Shown: positions 1 through 8,862, counted from the first letter of the stretch. The stretch: DNA of 15,051 nucleotides from Microbacterium sp. (GCA_031286555.1 JAITUD010000085.1:1-15051), one strand, 5' to 3'. The notes: generated by a model from the letters alone, not told the origin. Numbers and translations: made by a program.

Positions 1-12
1 ACCGCTGAATCT

Positions 13-44
13 CCGGGCGGCGCGACCCTCCTCGCGCCGCCCGG
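13..44. terminator. GC-rich hairpin, probable terminator of the gene upstream of the window
   Basis: A perfect 13-bp inverted repeat (13-25 with 32-44, loop of 6 nt at 26-31) made almost only of G and C. No T-tract follows, which is usual for hairpin terminators in high-GC actinobacteria. It lies before the chitinase ribosome binding site, so it most likely ends a gene left of the window. It could also sit in the chitinase leader if the promoter is further left. Confidence 0.6.
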
Positions 45-75
45 TGCAGAAGTCCCGCAGATCGCGGGGCGCAGA

Positions 76-94
76 GCGGATGCCCGGCATCCGC
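76..94. repeat. Short inverted repeat just upstream of the chitinase RBS
   Basis: Positions 76-84 (gcggatgcc) and 86-94 (ggcatccgc) are exact reverse complements separated by one base. As RNA this would be a 7-bp stem with a 5-nt loop. It ends 5 nt before the AGGAAG ribosome binding site. It is also an inverted pair of the GGATGCC word that recurs through the window. It could be an operator, a leader hairpin, or only a place where two copies of the word meet. I cannot tell these apart. Confidence 0.4.
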
Positions 95-111
95 CGAACA
101 GGAAGAGAGAC

Positions 112-1965
<1,854 letters not shown>

Positions 1966-1991
1966 TCCGCATCGCCTGACGCCGTGACACG

Positions 1992-2038
1992 GCGTGCGGA
2001 TGCCCCGGGGATTCGGGTTCCCCGGGGCATCCGTGCGC
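1992..2038. terminator. Strong bidirectional hairpin between convergent chitinase and mutY genes
   Basis: A perfect 15-bp stem (1997-2011 with 2019-2033, 7-nt loop at 2012-2018). It can extend to 20 bp (1992-2011 with 2019-2038) with two G-T wobbles. It lies between the chitinase stop and the mutY stop at 2039-2041 and can serve both strands. Each arm holds one copy of the GGATGCC word (1998-2004 and 2026-2032), so the terminator is an inverted pair of that word. Confidence 0.8.
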
Positions 2039-2938
2039 TCAGCGGGGGAGCAGCAGGACGTCGTCGGATGCCTCGACGAGGCCGTCGGCGATCAGCGAGT
2101 CGATCGCCCTGTCGCGCTGCGTGCGGTCGGGCCAGTCCGCCAGCACGGCGTCCGCCGGCATCCGGTGGTCGGGTGCGTGCCGCAGCGCACGCAGGATGCC
2201 GCCGCGGGTCTGCCGATCCGAGCCCTCGTAGCGCGCCTGCCGGCGACGCTCGTCTCCGGTGTCGGGACGGCCTGCCATGAGCCAGGCGCAGGATGCCGCG
2301 ATCGGGCAGACATCGCACCGCGGCGCACGTGCGATGCACACCACCGCGCCCAGTTCCATCGCGGCGGCGTTGAACACGGCGGCATCCGCGTCGTCATCCG
2401 GCAGCAGCGCCGACATGCGCGCCAGGTCGGACCGTGCCGGCGGCGCGGGCTGGGACCGGCCGTCGACGGCCCTCGCGATCACCCGGCGGGTGTTGGTGTC
2501 GACCACCGGATGCCGGTCACCGTAGCTGAACACGGCGACGGCCCGCGCTGTGTAGTCGCCGATGCCGGACAGTGCGAGCAGCGCGTCGACGTCTCGTGGC
2601 ACGACGCCGTCATGCCGATCGACCACCTCGATCGCGGCGCGGTGCAGCCAGAGCGCGCGCCGCGGATAGCCGAGGTTGGCCCACTGGTGCACGACCTCGG
2701 CCGGAGTCGCGGCCGCCTGCGCGGCAGGAGTCGGCCATCGTTCCAGCCACGCCTGCAGATGCGGGATGACGCGGGTGACGGGGGTCTGCTGCAGCATGAA
2801 CTCGCTGACCAGGGTGCCCCACGCGCCATAACGATCCGAGAACTCCGCTCTCCGCCAGGGCAGATCGCGGGCCTCGCGCAGGTACCATTCCAGCAATGCT
2901 GGGTGCCACGCTGCGGGGGGAATCGCGGAGGCGGGCAT
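2039..2938 (-). CDS. mutY: A/G-specific adenine DNA glycosylase
   Basis: A base-excision repair enzyme that removes adenine paired with 8-oxoguanine. The 299-residue protein has the HhH-GPD fold. The SExMLQQT motif carries E46 (general acid equivalent), the helix-hairpin-helix reads LSGIGDYTA at 123-131, and catalytic D147 lies in VDTNTRR. The [4Fe-4S] loop has C201, C208, C211 and C217 with the expected C-x6-C-x2-C-x5-C spacing. After the cluster only about 80 residues remain, against roughly 140 in the E. coli enzyme as I recall, so the C-terminal 8-oxoG-reading domain looks shortened or replaced. The start is supported by a TAAGCT box exactly 6 nt upstream (leaderless arrangement); there is no Shine-Dalgarno sequence. 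It is divergent from the lipoprotein gene, with 44 bp between the starts. Confidence 0.95.
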   Translation of the reverse strand: MPASAIPPAAWHPALLEWYLREARDLPWRRAEFSDRYGAWGTLVSEFMLQQTPVTRVIPHLQAWLERWPTPAAQAAATPAEVVHQWANLGYPRRALWLHRAAIEVVDRHDGVVPRDVDALLALSGIGDYTARAVAVFSYGDRHPVVDTNTRRVIARAVDGRSQPAPPARSDLARMSALLPDDDADAAVFNAAAMELGAVVCIARAPRCDVCPIAASCAWLMAGRPDTGDERRRQARYEGSDRQTRGGILRALRHAPDHRMPADAVLADWPDRTQRDRAIDSLIADGLVEASDDVLLLPR

Positions 2939-2944
2939 CCAGCC

Positions 2945-2950
2945 AGCTTA
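2945..2950 (-). promoter_or_regulatory. Probable -10 box of a leaderless mutY promoter
   Basis: Read on the minus strand, TAAGCT is followed by 6 nt (GGCTGG) and then the mutY ATG. This spacing puts the transcription start at the start codon. No convincing -35 hexamer is visible. Confidence 0.6.
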
Positions 2951-2982
2951 TCGAGGGCGACGGCTGCGACGGAGGGCGAGCC

Positions 2983-3636
2983 ATGAACACGATGACGGGG
3001 AAGCGCGCGGCGACGATGCTGGGCGCGGCGGTGCTGGCGATCACGCTGGCAGGATGCGGGTCGGGATCGTGGACGAACCCCACGACACCGACGCCGACGT
3101 CGACGGGAGCGCCGACACCGACACCGATCGAGACGCAGCACACCGATGCCGATCCGGCGGACGTGCGCACCTGGACGATCACCGCGCAGGGCATGGGGCC
3201 GGTCCAACTGGACGAGCTCTTCGCCGATGCCGTCGCCGGAGTGCCGACCTGGACGGTCGATCAGAACTGCACCTGGGCGGCGTTCACGAACGACCAGACG
3301 ACCGGCGTCACTGCCTATTTCGCGCGCAACAGCGAGGTGAGCGACGGGAACGTCACCACGATCGACGTCGAATCCACCGGCGACACGGTGAAGCCGGCCG
3401 ACGGCCCGCGCACCGCCGACGGGCTGGGCCTCGGCTCCACCCGCGACGAGGTGCTCGCCGCCCATCCGGATGCGGCCGAGCAGAAGCAGACCATCGGCGA
3501 CGGTGCGCTGCTGCGTGTGGGGCCCGCGGGTCCGGGCCAGGGTGCGATCTTCTTCTCGTTCCGCGCAGGCGAGAGCACGGTGAGCGCGGTGACGGTCACC
3601 CTGCGCGACGAGCCGCCGTACGAGGTGTGCGGCTGA
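2983..3636 (+). CDS. Small putative lipoprotein of unknown function
   Basis: A 217-residue protein that I do not recognise as a named family. It starts with a short basic segment, a hydrophobic helix and a lipobox ending ITLAGC, with C25 the predicted lipid-modified cysteine. It would therefore be anchored on the outer face of the membrane. A Thr/Pro-rich spacer follows (about 30-50), then a compact mostly beta-type domain with one internal cysteine (QNCTW) and one two residues from the end, which could form a disulfide. The ATG at 2983 follows GGAGGG at 2971-2976 with good spacing. An upstream in-frame extension would run into the mutY start region and lacks a signal peptide. It is divergent from mutY, and truB begins 19 bp downstream with its own promoter-like box. 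Function is unknown. Confidence 0.85.
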   Translation: MNTMTGKRAATMLGAAVLAITLAGCGSGSWTNPTTPTPTSTGAPTPTPIETQHTDADPADVRTWTITAQGMGPVQLDELFADAVAGVPTWTVDQNCTWAAFTNDQTTGVTAYFARNSEVSDGNVTTIDVESTGDTVKPADGPRTADGLGLGSTRDEVLAAHPDAAEQKQTIGDGALLRVGPAGPGQGAIFFSFRAGESTVSAVTVTLRDEPPYEVCG

Positions 3637-3643
3637 CACGCCC

Positions 3644-3649
3644 TAGGCT
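3644..3649 (+). promoter_or_regulatory. Probable -10 box of a leaderless truB promoter
   Basis: TAGGCT followed by exactly 6 nt (TGAGGG) and the truB ATG at 3656. The GAGGG touches the start codon and is too close to act as a normal Shine-Dalgarno sequence, so a leaderless transcript is the better reading. No clear -35 element. Confidence 0.6.
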
Positions 3650-3655
3650 TGAGGG

Positions 3656-4543
3656 ATGGTCTCGCCCGGAATCCTCCTCGTCGACAAGCCAGGCGGGCTC
3701 ACCAGCCATGACGTCGTGGCGCGTGTGCGCCGTGCCTTCGGAACCCGCAAGGTGGGGCACGCCGGCACGCTCGACCCGATGGCCACCGGGCTCCTCGTCA
3801 TCGGCGTCGAGGGCGCGACCAGGCTGCTGACGTACATCGTCGGGGCCGACAAGACCTACGAGGCGACGATCCGCCTCGGTCAGGCCACCAGCACCGATGA
3901 CGCCGAGGGCGAGATCGTGCAGACGACGGATGCCGGTGAGGTGCCGTCCTCGGAGATCGCGGCCGGCATCGCGCGGCTGACCGGTGAGATCTCGCAGGTC
4001 CCCAGCGCCGTCTCGGCCATCAAGGTCGACGGACGTCGCGCCCATGACCGTGTCCGCGCGGGCGAGCAGGTGGAGCTCGCCGCCCGCGAGGTGACCGTCT
4101 CGCGCTTCGAGGTGCTGGCCGAGCGCCGCGGCGACGGTGTCGTCGACCTCGACGTGATCGTGGACTGCTCCTCTGGAACCTACATCCGCGCGCTGGCCCG
4201 CGATCTCGGCGCCGGGCTCGGCGTCGGCGGGCATCTGACCGCACTGCGGCGCAGCCGGGTCGGCGACTTCGACGTCGCGGATGCCGTGACGATCGAGCAG
4301 CTGGCGGATGCCGCACCGATGACCCCTGCCGCTGCGGCCGAGCGCGTGCTGCCGGTGCTCGCGGTCTCCGCGGACGAGGCGCGCGACCTGCGGCACGGCA
4401 AGCGTCTCGGCGGGCAGGCCTCAAGGCTGACCGCGCCGCTGGTCGCCGCGATCGACCCCGATCAGGTTCTGGTGGGCGTGGTGGAGGCCCGCGGCAAAGA
4501 CGTGAAGAGCGCCATGAACATGCCCGAGGAGGCATCCCGATGA
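3656..4543 (+). CDS. truB: tRNA pseudouridine(55) synthase TruB
   Basis: Converts U55 in the T-loop of tRNAs to pseudouridine in the cytoplasm. The 295-residue protein shows the family N-terminus (GILLVDKPGGLTSHD) and the catalytic block GHAGTLDPMATG at 34-45, with D40 the catalytic aspartate. KTYEATIRLGQ follows, and the SGTYIRALARDLG segment lies further on. The C-terminal part (about 245-295) is a short PUA-like RNA-binding tail, as in actinobacterial TruB. The last codon overlaps the next gene by 4 nt (ATGA), which suggests translational coupling. The usual partner rbfA is not in the window; a lipoprotein gene sits upstream instead. Confidence 0.96.
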   Translation: MVSPGILLVDKPGGLTSHDVVARVRRAFGTRKVGHAGTLDPMATGLLVIGVEGATRLLTYIVGADKTYEATIRLGQATSTDDAEGEIVQTTDAGEVPSSEIAAGIARLTGEISQVPSAVSAIKVDGRRAHDRVRAGEQVELAAREVTVSRFEVLAERRGDGVVDLDVIVDCSSGTYIRALARDLGAGLGVGGHLTALRRSRVGDFDVADAVTIEQLADAAPMTPAAAAERVLPVLAVSADEARDLRHGKRLGGQASRLTAPLVAAIDPDQVLVGVVEARGKDVKSAMNMPEEASR

Positions 4544-4908
4544 TCCTGTGGTTCACGATCGTGCAGATCGCGCTCGCCTGCGCGTCGGGGCTGTTCTGCC
4601 TGATCGCCGGCTTCGCCGGCCGCCGCCCGAGCGACTGGACCGTCGGCAGCCTCGCGATCGTCGAACTGCTGCTGCTGGTGCAGGTGGTCGTCGCCATCGT
4701 GGCGCCGTTCGCCGGCAACCCGCCGTCCGGCGACCTGCTCGAGTTCTGGGTCTACCTGGTCGCCGCGGTGCTGCTGCCTCTGGGCGGCGTGGCCTGGGCG
4801 CTGCTGGAGCGCAGCCGATGGAGCACGGTCATCCTCGGCGTCGTCGGCCTGTCGCTCGCGATCATGCTCTGGCGCATGCAGACCATCTGGACGATCCAGG
4901 CCGCCTGA
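4540..4908 (+). CDS. Small four-helix membrane protein, unknown function
   Basis: A 122-residue, very hydrophobic protein with four likely membrane segments (about 2-24, 36-57, 67-88 and 95-112) joined by short loops. The second loop, after GRRPSDW, carries a few charges. No catalytic motif is visible and I do not recognise the family. The ATG overlaps the truB stop as ATGA and has a strong GAGGAGG at 4526-4532, so it is almost certainly translated with truB. Codon usage matches its neighbours. Its place between truB and ribF together with a second four-helix protein hints at conserved gene order, but no function can be inferred. Confidence 0.85.
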   Translation: MILWFTIVQIALACASGLFCLIAGFAGRRPSDWTVGSLAIVELLLLVQVVVAIVAPFAGNPPSGDLLEFWVYLVAAVLLPLGGVAWALLERSRWSTVILGVVGLSLAIMLWRMQTIWTIQAA

Positions 4909-4921
4909 AGCCGCCCGCCTC

Positions 4922-4927
4922 TACACT
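4922..4927 (+). promoter_or_regulatory. Possible -10 box for the second small membrane protein
   Basis: TACACT lies 10 nt before the ATG at 4938, in a 29-nt gap without any Shine-Dalgarno sequence. It would give a leader of only a few nucleotides. The fit is weaker than the exact 6-nt cases elsewhere in the window. Confidence 0.4.
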
Positions 4928-4937
4928 GGAACACGCC

Positions 4938-5354
4938 ATGACCAACACTGTTTCGAGCGCCCGGATGACGGGTGTCGGCCGCGTCCTCGTGATCGTCTAC
5001 GCCGTGATGGCGCTGGGCGCCACCGGCCGCAGCTTCGTGCAGATCGTCCGCCGGTTCGACGAAGCCCCGCTCGCCTACACGCTGTCGGCCCTGGCCGCGG
5101 TGGTGTACATCCTGGCGACTCTCGCGCTGATCAACGCCGGAAAGCCGGGCTGGTACACGGTCGCCTGGGTGGCCATCGTCTTCGAGCTGGTCGGCGTGCT
5201 CGTGGTCGGCACGCTCAGCCTCGTCGAACCGCAGCTGTTCGGGCACGACTCGGTGTGGTCGTACTTCGGCATGGGGTACGTGTTCATCCCGCTCGTACTG
5301 CCCGTCTGCGGTCTGTGGTGGCTGCGCACGCACCGTCCGGTGGTGGCGGCATGA
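4938..5354 (+). CDS. Second small four-helix membrane protein, unknown function
   Basis: A 138-residue protein with four predicted membrane helices (about 12-34, 45-67, 73-95 and 108-128). A short polar loop, RRFDEAP, follows the first helix. No enzymatic motif is visible and I do not recognise the family. The ATG at 4938 is the first sensible start: the upstream in-frame extension overlaps the preceding membrane gene and is an Arg-rich shadow. No Shine-Dalgarno sequence is present, and a TACACT box 10 nt upstream suggests a very short leader. The stop overlaps the ribF ATG as ATGA (5351-5354), so ribF translation is probably coupled to it. It is not obviously a paralogue of the preceding gene, despite the similar size and topology. 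Confidence 0.85.
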   Translation: MTNTVSSARMTGVGRVLVIVYAVMALGATGRSFVQIVRRFDEAPLAYTLSALAAVVYILATLALINAGKPGWYTVAWVAIVFELVGVLVVGTLSLVEPQLFGHDSVWSYFGMGYVFIPLVLPVCGLWWLRTHRPVVAA

Positions 5355-6289
5355 TCGTGTTCCGCGGCACGGAGGACGTGCCGGCAGACTTCGGCCCCTC
5401 GGTCGTCGCGATCGGCAAGTTCGACGGCGTGCACATCGGTCATCAGGCCGTCATCCGGCGCATGCAGGAGGATGCCGCGGCGTCCGGCGCCCGCACCGTG
5501 GCCGTGACCTTCGACCGCAACCCGCTCGCGCTGCTGCGTCCGGAGATCTGCCCGGAGAGCGTCGTCGACCTGGAGCGCAAGCTCGAACTGCTCGCAGGCA
5601 CGGGCATCGATGCGACACTCGTGCTCACCTTCGACCGAGAGCTGTCCGCACGCGAACCCGCGGACTTCGTCAGCGGCATCCTGGTCGACGCGCTGCATGT
5701 GCGCACGGTGCTGGTCGGTGCGGACTTCCGCTTCGGCCGCGGGGGAGCGGGCACGCCCGAGCTGCTCCGCGAGCTCGGCGCGCAGCACGGTTTCGCGGTC
5801 GATGTGGTCGAGGACGTGTTCCTTCCCGGCTCCGACCGCCGCGTGTCGTCGACGTGGGTGCGCGAGCTGCTCGACGCCGGTGATGTCGCCCGGGCCGCGC
5901 GGGTGCTCGGTCGCCCGGTGTCGGTGGCCGGCGAGGTCGTGCACGGCCTGAAGCGCGGCCGCGAGCTGGGCTTCCCCACCGCGAACCTCTCCGAGACCGT
6001 CGACGCGCTCGTGCCGGCGGACGGCATCTACGCCGGTTGGCTGATCGACGGCGACCGGCGGTATCCGTCCGCGATCTCGGTCGGCACCAACCCCACCTTC
6101 GACGACGTGGCGCGACGCCAGGTCGAGGCCCACGTGCTCGGCGAGACGGGCCTGGACCTGTACGGCCACCACATCACCGTCGAGTTCGCCGACCGCTTGC
6201 GCGGCATGGTCGCCTTCGAGGGGATCGACGCCCTGATCGCCCAGATCGACGCGGACGTCGCCGCCGCGAAGCGGCTGCTCGGAGTGTGA
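5351..6289 (+). CDS. ribF: Bifunctional riboflavin kinase / FAD synthetase
   Basis: Phosphorylates riboflavin to FMN and adenylates FMN to FAD in the cytoplasm. The 312-residue length fits the family. The N-terminal FMN adenylyltransferase half shows the nucleotidyltransferase motif GKFDGVHIGHQ at 22-32, and the downstream SSTWVRELL matches the ISSTxIR motif. The C-terminal riboflavin kinase half has GFPTANL from G207, where T210 and N212 are the expected Mg/nucleotide ligands. PADGIYAGW and SVGTNPTFD follow, with a late EAHVLGE motif and DLYG. The ATG at 5351 overlaps the previous stop (ATGA). A GTG about 96 bp upstream would add an Arg-rich tail with no family likeness. It appears to be the last gene of the truB cluster, since a promoter-like box and a long leader follow. 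Confidence 0.96.
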   Translation: MIVFRGTEDVPADFGPSVVAIGKFDGVHIGHQAVIRRMQEDAAASGARTVAVTFDRNPLALLRPEICPESVVDLERKLELLAGTGIDATLVLTFDRELSAREPADFVSGILVDALHVRTVLVGADFRFGRGGAGTPELLRELGAQHGFAVDVVEDVFLPGSDRRVSSTWVRELLDAGDVARAARVLGRPVSVAGEVVHGLKRGRELGFPTANLSETVDALVPADGIYAGWLIDGDRRYPSAISVGTNPTFDDVARRQVEAHVLGETGLDLYGHHITVEFADRLRGMVAFEGIDALIAQIDADVAAAKRLLGV

Positions 6290-6327
6290 CACACGGCCTG
6301 TCGCGGCGCCGGAACCGCGTGATGGCG

Positions 6328-6333
6328 TAGACT
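6328..6333 (+). promoter_or_regulatory. Probable -10 box for the helicase gene
   Basis: TAGACT matches the actinobacterial TAnnnT -10 pattern and would start RNA near 6340, giving a leader of about 188 nt before the helicase ATG. No clear -35 hexamer is visible. It is the best candidate in the 238-bp gap after ribF. Confidence 0.45.
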
Positions 6334-6339
6334 TGTGCG

Positions 6340-6527
6340 CGGATTCCCGCCCGAGCGCATCTGCTGCGCATCGGCGCCGGCGATCCGGAGGTCGCGGGGG
6401 CATCGGCCCGAATGCGCAGTCGCCATGCGAATACGCATCCGGTGAGGTCCGTTCCGGCAGCACGCCGCCCGCGGACGACAGGTACGGCCGAGCATCCTCG
6501 GCACGGATATCTCAGCTCAGGAGGAGC
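6340..6527 (+). other. Long 5' leader region of the helicase gene, content unknown
   Basis: About 188 nt of GC-rich sequence between the likely transcription start and the helicase ATG. I see several local hairpins. One is gccgag/ctcggc with a catc loop at 6487-6502, and another is atgcg-aata-cgcat near 6425-6438. A strong AGGAGGAG at 6519-6526 sits in the loop of a weak gctc/gagc stem. I cannot match it to a riboswitch class I know. There is no FMN-type conserved core even though ribF is next door. No convincing small gene is visible here. Confidence 0.35.
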
Positions 6528-8675
6528 ATGCCGACCACGGCGACCGCCGCCCCGCGGCGAAAGAAGACGTCCCGTCGCGATGACGAGGCGCCTCTGATCC
6601 CGATCCTCGCCCGCAAGGTGCGCGAGATCGAGGCGAAGGCCCAGCGCGGAAAGCTCGGGCCCACCAATCGTGTGAAGTTCCAGGTCATCGCCTTCCTGGT
6701 GCGCGAGGAGCGCGCCAGGGTGAAGGCCGACCCCGAACTGTCCGACTCGGCGCGCGCCGAGCTGCTGAAGCGTCTCGACGGCGTGGCGACCATCCTCGCC
6801 AAGACCGCCGCGCGCGACACCTCGCTGATCCAGCTGCTCGAGGCCGACCAGGCCACCAGCCCCGTGGCCAAGCGGATGCGCCGGGACTGGCTGCTCGAGT
6901 CCGGTGCGGAGCTTGCACCGGAGGAGCTCGTCATCACCGACGTCGCTCCGGTGCGCCAGACCACGGTGGTCTCGGCCGCGCTCGCCGAGAAGCAGGTCAC
7001 CCCGCCCTCGGTCGAGTCCCGCCAGCTCGCCAACCCCTTCCTCCAGCCCGACCTCACGCCGCGCCCGGCCTCCACGCCGCGCCGGCGGCTCGACGGCTGG
7101 GAGCTGATGGGCCCGCTCTACAAGGCGTTCGAGTCCGGCGCCGGCGGGGGAGCGGCCACCATGGAGCTGCCGCCGGTGCCCGAGTACGACCACATCTCGC
7201 CCAAGGGCCGCGAGGTCATGGTGCACCAGTCGCGCTTCATCGAGTCCGTTAGGGCCGGCCACCGCAGCTTCCTGCTCGCCGACGAGCCGGGTCTGGGCAA
7301 GACCGCGCAGTCGGTGCTCGCGGCATCCGTCGCCGAGGCGTACCCGCTGCTGGTCGTCGTCCCCAACGTCGTGAAGATGAACTGGGCCCGCGAGGTGGAG
7401 CTGTGGACCCCGCAGCGCCGCGCCGCGGTCATCCAGGGCGACGGCACCGACATCGACGCGTTCGCCGACGTGTTCATCGTGAACTACGAGATCCTCGATC
7501 GGCACCTGTCCTGGCTCAGCTCGATCGGCCTGAAGGGCATGGTCGTCGACGAGGCGCACTTCATCAAGAACCTCTCCTCGCAGCGCTCGCAGAACGTGCT
7601 GGCGCTGGCCTCCCGCATCCGCGACCGCGAGCGGGACCCGCTCATGCTCGCCCTCACCGGAACCCCGCTGATCAACGACGTCGAGGACTTCGACGCGATC
7701 TGGCGCTTCCTGGGCTGGACCAACGGCGAGAAGCCCGAGCCGGCGCTGATGGAGAAGCTGGATGCCACCGGGCTCACCCCGGCCGACAAGTCGTTCTACG
7801 CCGAGGCGCGCGAGGCCGTCATCTCGATGGGCATCGTGCGGCGCAAGAAGAAGGACGTCGCCGCCGATCTGCCCGACAAGCTCATCGCCGACCTGCCGGT
7901 GCAGCTGGACGACGAGTTCGGTCGCGGCATCCGCGAGGCGGAGCGCGAGCTGGGCCAGCGGATGGCGGCGAAGTACCGCCGCATCGTCGAGGCGCGCGCG
8001 GCGGCGCACGGCCCGTCGGATGCCGGTGAGATCGACGACGACATCGTCCGCCTGGTCGCGCACAACGAGCTCGAGGAGTCCAAGGCCGCCGGCACCGGGG
8101 GAGACAACGTCTTCACGATGGTGCGCCGCATCGGCCAGGCCAAGGCGCAGCTCGCCGCCGACTACGCCGCTCAGCTGCAGCGCTCGGTCGAGAAGGTCGT
8201 GTTCTTCGCCAAGCACATCGACGTCATGGATCAGGCCGAGGCGCATTTCGCGGCGTCCGGCATCAAGGCCGTGTCGATCCGCGGCGACCAGACCACTCCG
8301 GCCCGCCAGGCCGCGATCGACGCGTTCAACACCGACCCGGATGTCGGGATCGCGGTGTGCTCGCTGACCGCCGCCGGCGTCGGCGTGAACCTGCAGGCCG
8401 CGTCGAACGTCGTGCTCGCCGAGCTCAGCTGGACCGCGGCCGAGCAGACCCAGGCGATCGACCGCGTGCACCGCATCGGCCAGGACGAGCCGGTCACCGC
8501 ATGGCGCATCATCGCCGCGCACACGATCGACACCAAGATCGCCGAGCTCATCGACCAGAAGCAGGGCCTGGCCGGCCGCGCGCTGGACGGCGAGAACATC
8601 GAGCCGGGAAGCACGGAGTCCGTGCAGCTCGGCGCACTCATGCACCTGCTGCGCGAGGCGCTGCAGGGAGCCTGA
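6528..8675 (+). CDS. SNF2-family DEAD/DEAH-box helicase / ATPase
   Basis: A 715-residue ATP-dependent DNA translocase of helicase superfamily 2, probably acting in DNA repair or remodelling. Motif I (ADEPGLGKT) places the Walker A lysine at K258. Motif II is DEAH at 341-344, and motif III is LTGTP. Motif V reads SLTAAGVGVNLQAA, and motif VI contains RVHRIGQ, near residues 645-652. This set is typical of the SNF2/SMARCAL1-like group. The first 200 or so residues are charged, partly helical and match no domain I recognise. The ATG at 6528 follows AGGAGGAG at 6519-6526; an upstream TTG extension would be Arg-rich and starts inside the promoter-like box. The gene is probably monocistronic, with a leader before it and a long hairpin after it. 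Substrate and partner proteins are not evident. Confidence 0.93.
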   Translation: MPTTATAAPRRKKTSRRDDEAPLIPILARKVREIEAKAQRGKLGPTNRVKFQVIAFLVREERARVKADPELSDSARAELLKRLDGVATILAKTAARDTSLIQLLEADQATSPVAKRMRRDWLLESGAELAPEELVITDVAPVRQTTVVSAALAEKQVTPPSVESRQLANPFLQPDLTPRPASTPRRRLDGWELMGPLYKAFESGAGGGAATMELPPVPEYDHISPKGREVMVHQSRFIESVRAGHRSFLLADEPGLGKTAQSVLAASVAEAYPLLVVVPNVVKMNWAREVELWTPQRRAAVIQGDGTDIDAFADVFIVNYEILDRHLSWLSSIGLKGMVVDEAHFIKNLSSQRSQNVLALASRIRDRERDPLMLALTGTPLINDVEDFDAIWRFLGWTNGEKPEPALMEKLDATGLTPADKSFYAEAREAVISMGIVRRKKKDVAADLPDKLIADLPVQLDDEFGRGIREAERELGQRMAAKYRRIVEARAAAHGPSDAGEIDDDIVRLVAHNELEESKAAGTGGDNVFTMVRRIGQAKAQLAADYAAQLQRSVEKVVFFAKHIDVMDQAEAHFAASGIKAVSIRGDQTTPARQAAIDAFNTDPDVGIAVCSLTAAGVGVNLQAASNVVLAELSWTAAEQTQAIDRVHRIGQDEPVTAWRIIAAHTIDTKIAELIDQKQGLAGRALDGENIEPGSTESVQLGALMHLLREALQGA

Positions 8676-8689
8676 CGTCACAAGCTGTT

Positions 8690-8727
8690 CAGAGGGCGTT
8701 AAGAACCATTGTTCTTGACGCCCTCTG
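8690..8727. terminator. Long hairpin after the helicase gene, probable terminator
   Basis: A 17-bp stem (8690-8706 with 8711-8727, one G-T wobble, 4-nt loop catt) starting 14 bp after the helicase stop. The base of the stem is GC-rich and the top is unusually AT-rich for this DNA (aagaac/gttctt). No T-run follows. Terminator is the simplest reading. Confidence 0.7.
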
Positions 8728-8862
8728 GCGTTCGACATCGGGGAGATCTCTCAAGATCATCGTTTCGGCCCGATACGCCCCGCAAGATCTGCAGTTTTCG
8801 GTCGCTTCGAATGGCATCGGATGCCGACGCCCACTAGGGTCGGAAGCAGGCAGCGTCGCCTT

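Noticed and set aside
5255..5350. Upstream GTG start for ribF
   Set aside because: It overlaps a membrane protein gene in another frame and codes an Arg/Gly-rich tail; the ATGA overlap start at 5351 fits the family N-terminus.
6284..6294. Palindrome gtgtgacacac over the ribF stop as a terminator
   Set aside because: Only a 5-bp stem with a single central base; too short to form a stable hairpin.
5075..6463. 462-codon minus-strand frame opposite ribF
   Set aside because: Antisense shadow; ribF shows all family motifs on the other strand.
6333..6527. Upstream TTG start for the helicase
   Set aside because: Its extension is Arg/Ser-rich, begins within the TAGACT box, and the ATG at 6528 has a strong AGGAGGAG.
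6340..6527. FMN riboswitch next to ribF
   Set aside because: I see none of the conserved RFN core segments, and the leader lies downstream of ribF, not before it.
6174..8738. 854-codon open frame on the minus strand opposite ribF and the helicase
   Set aside because: It mirrors the third-position GC of genes on the plus strand, has a low-complexity Arg/Leu/Gly/Val/His composition and no domain. The helicase on the other strand has all family motifs.
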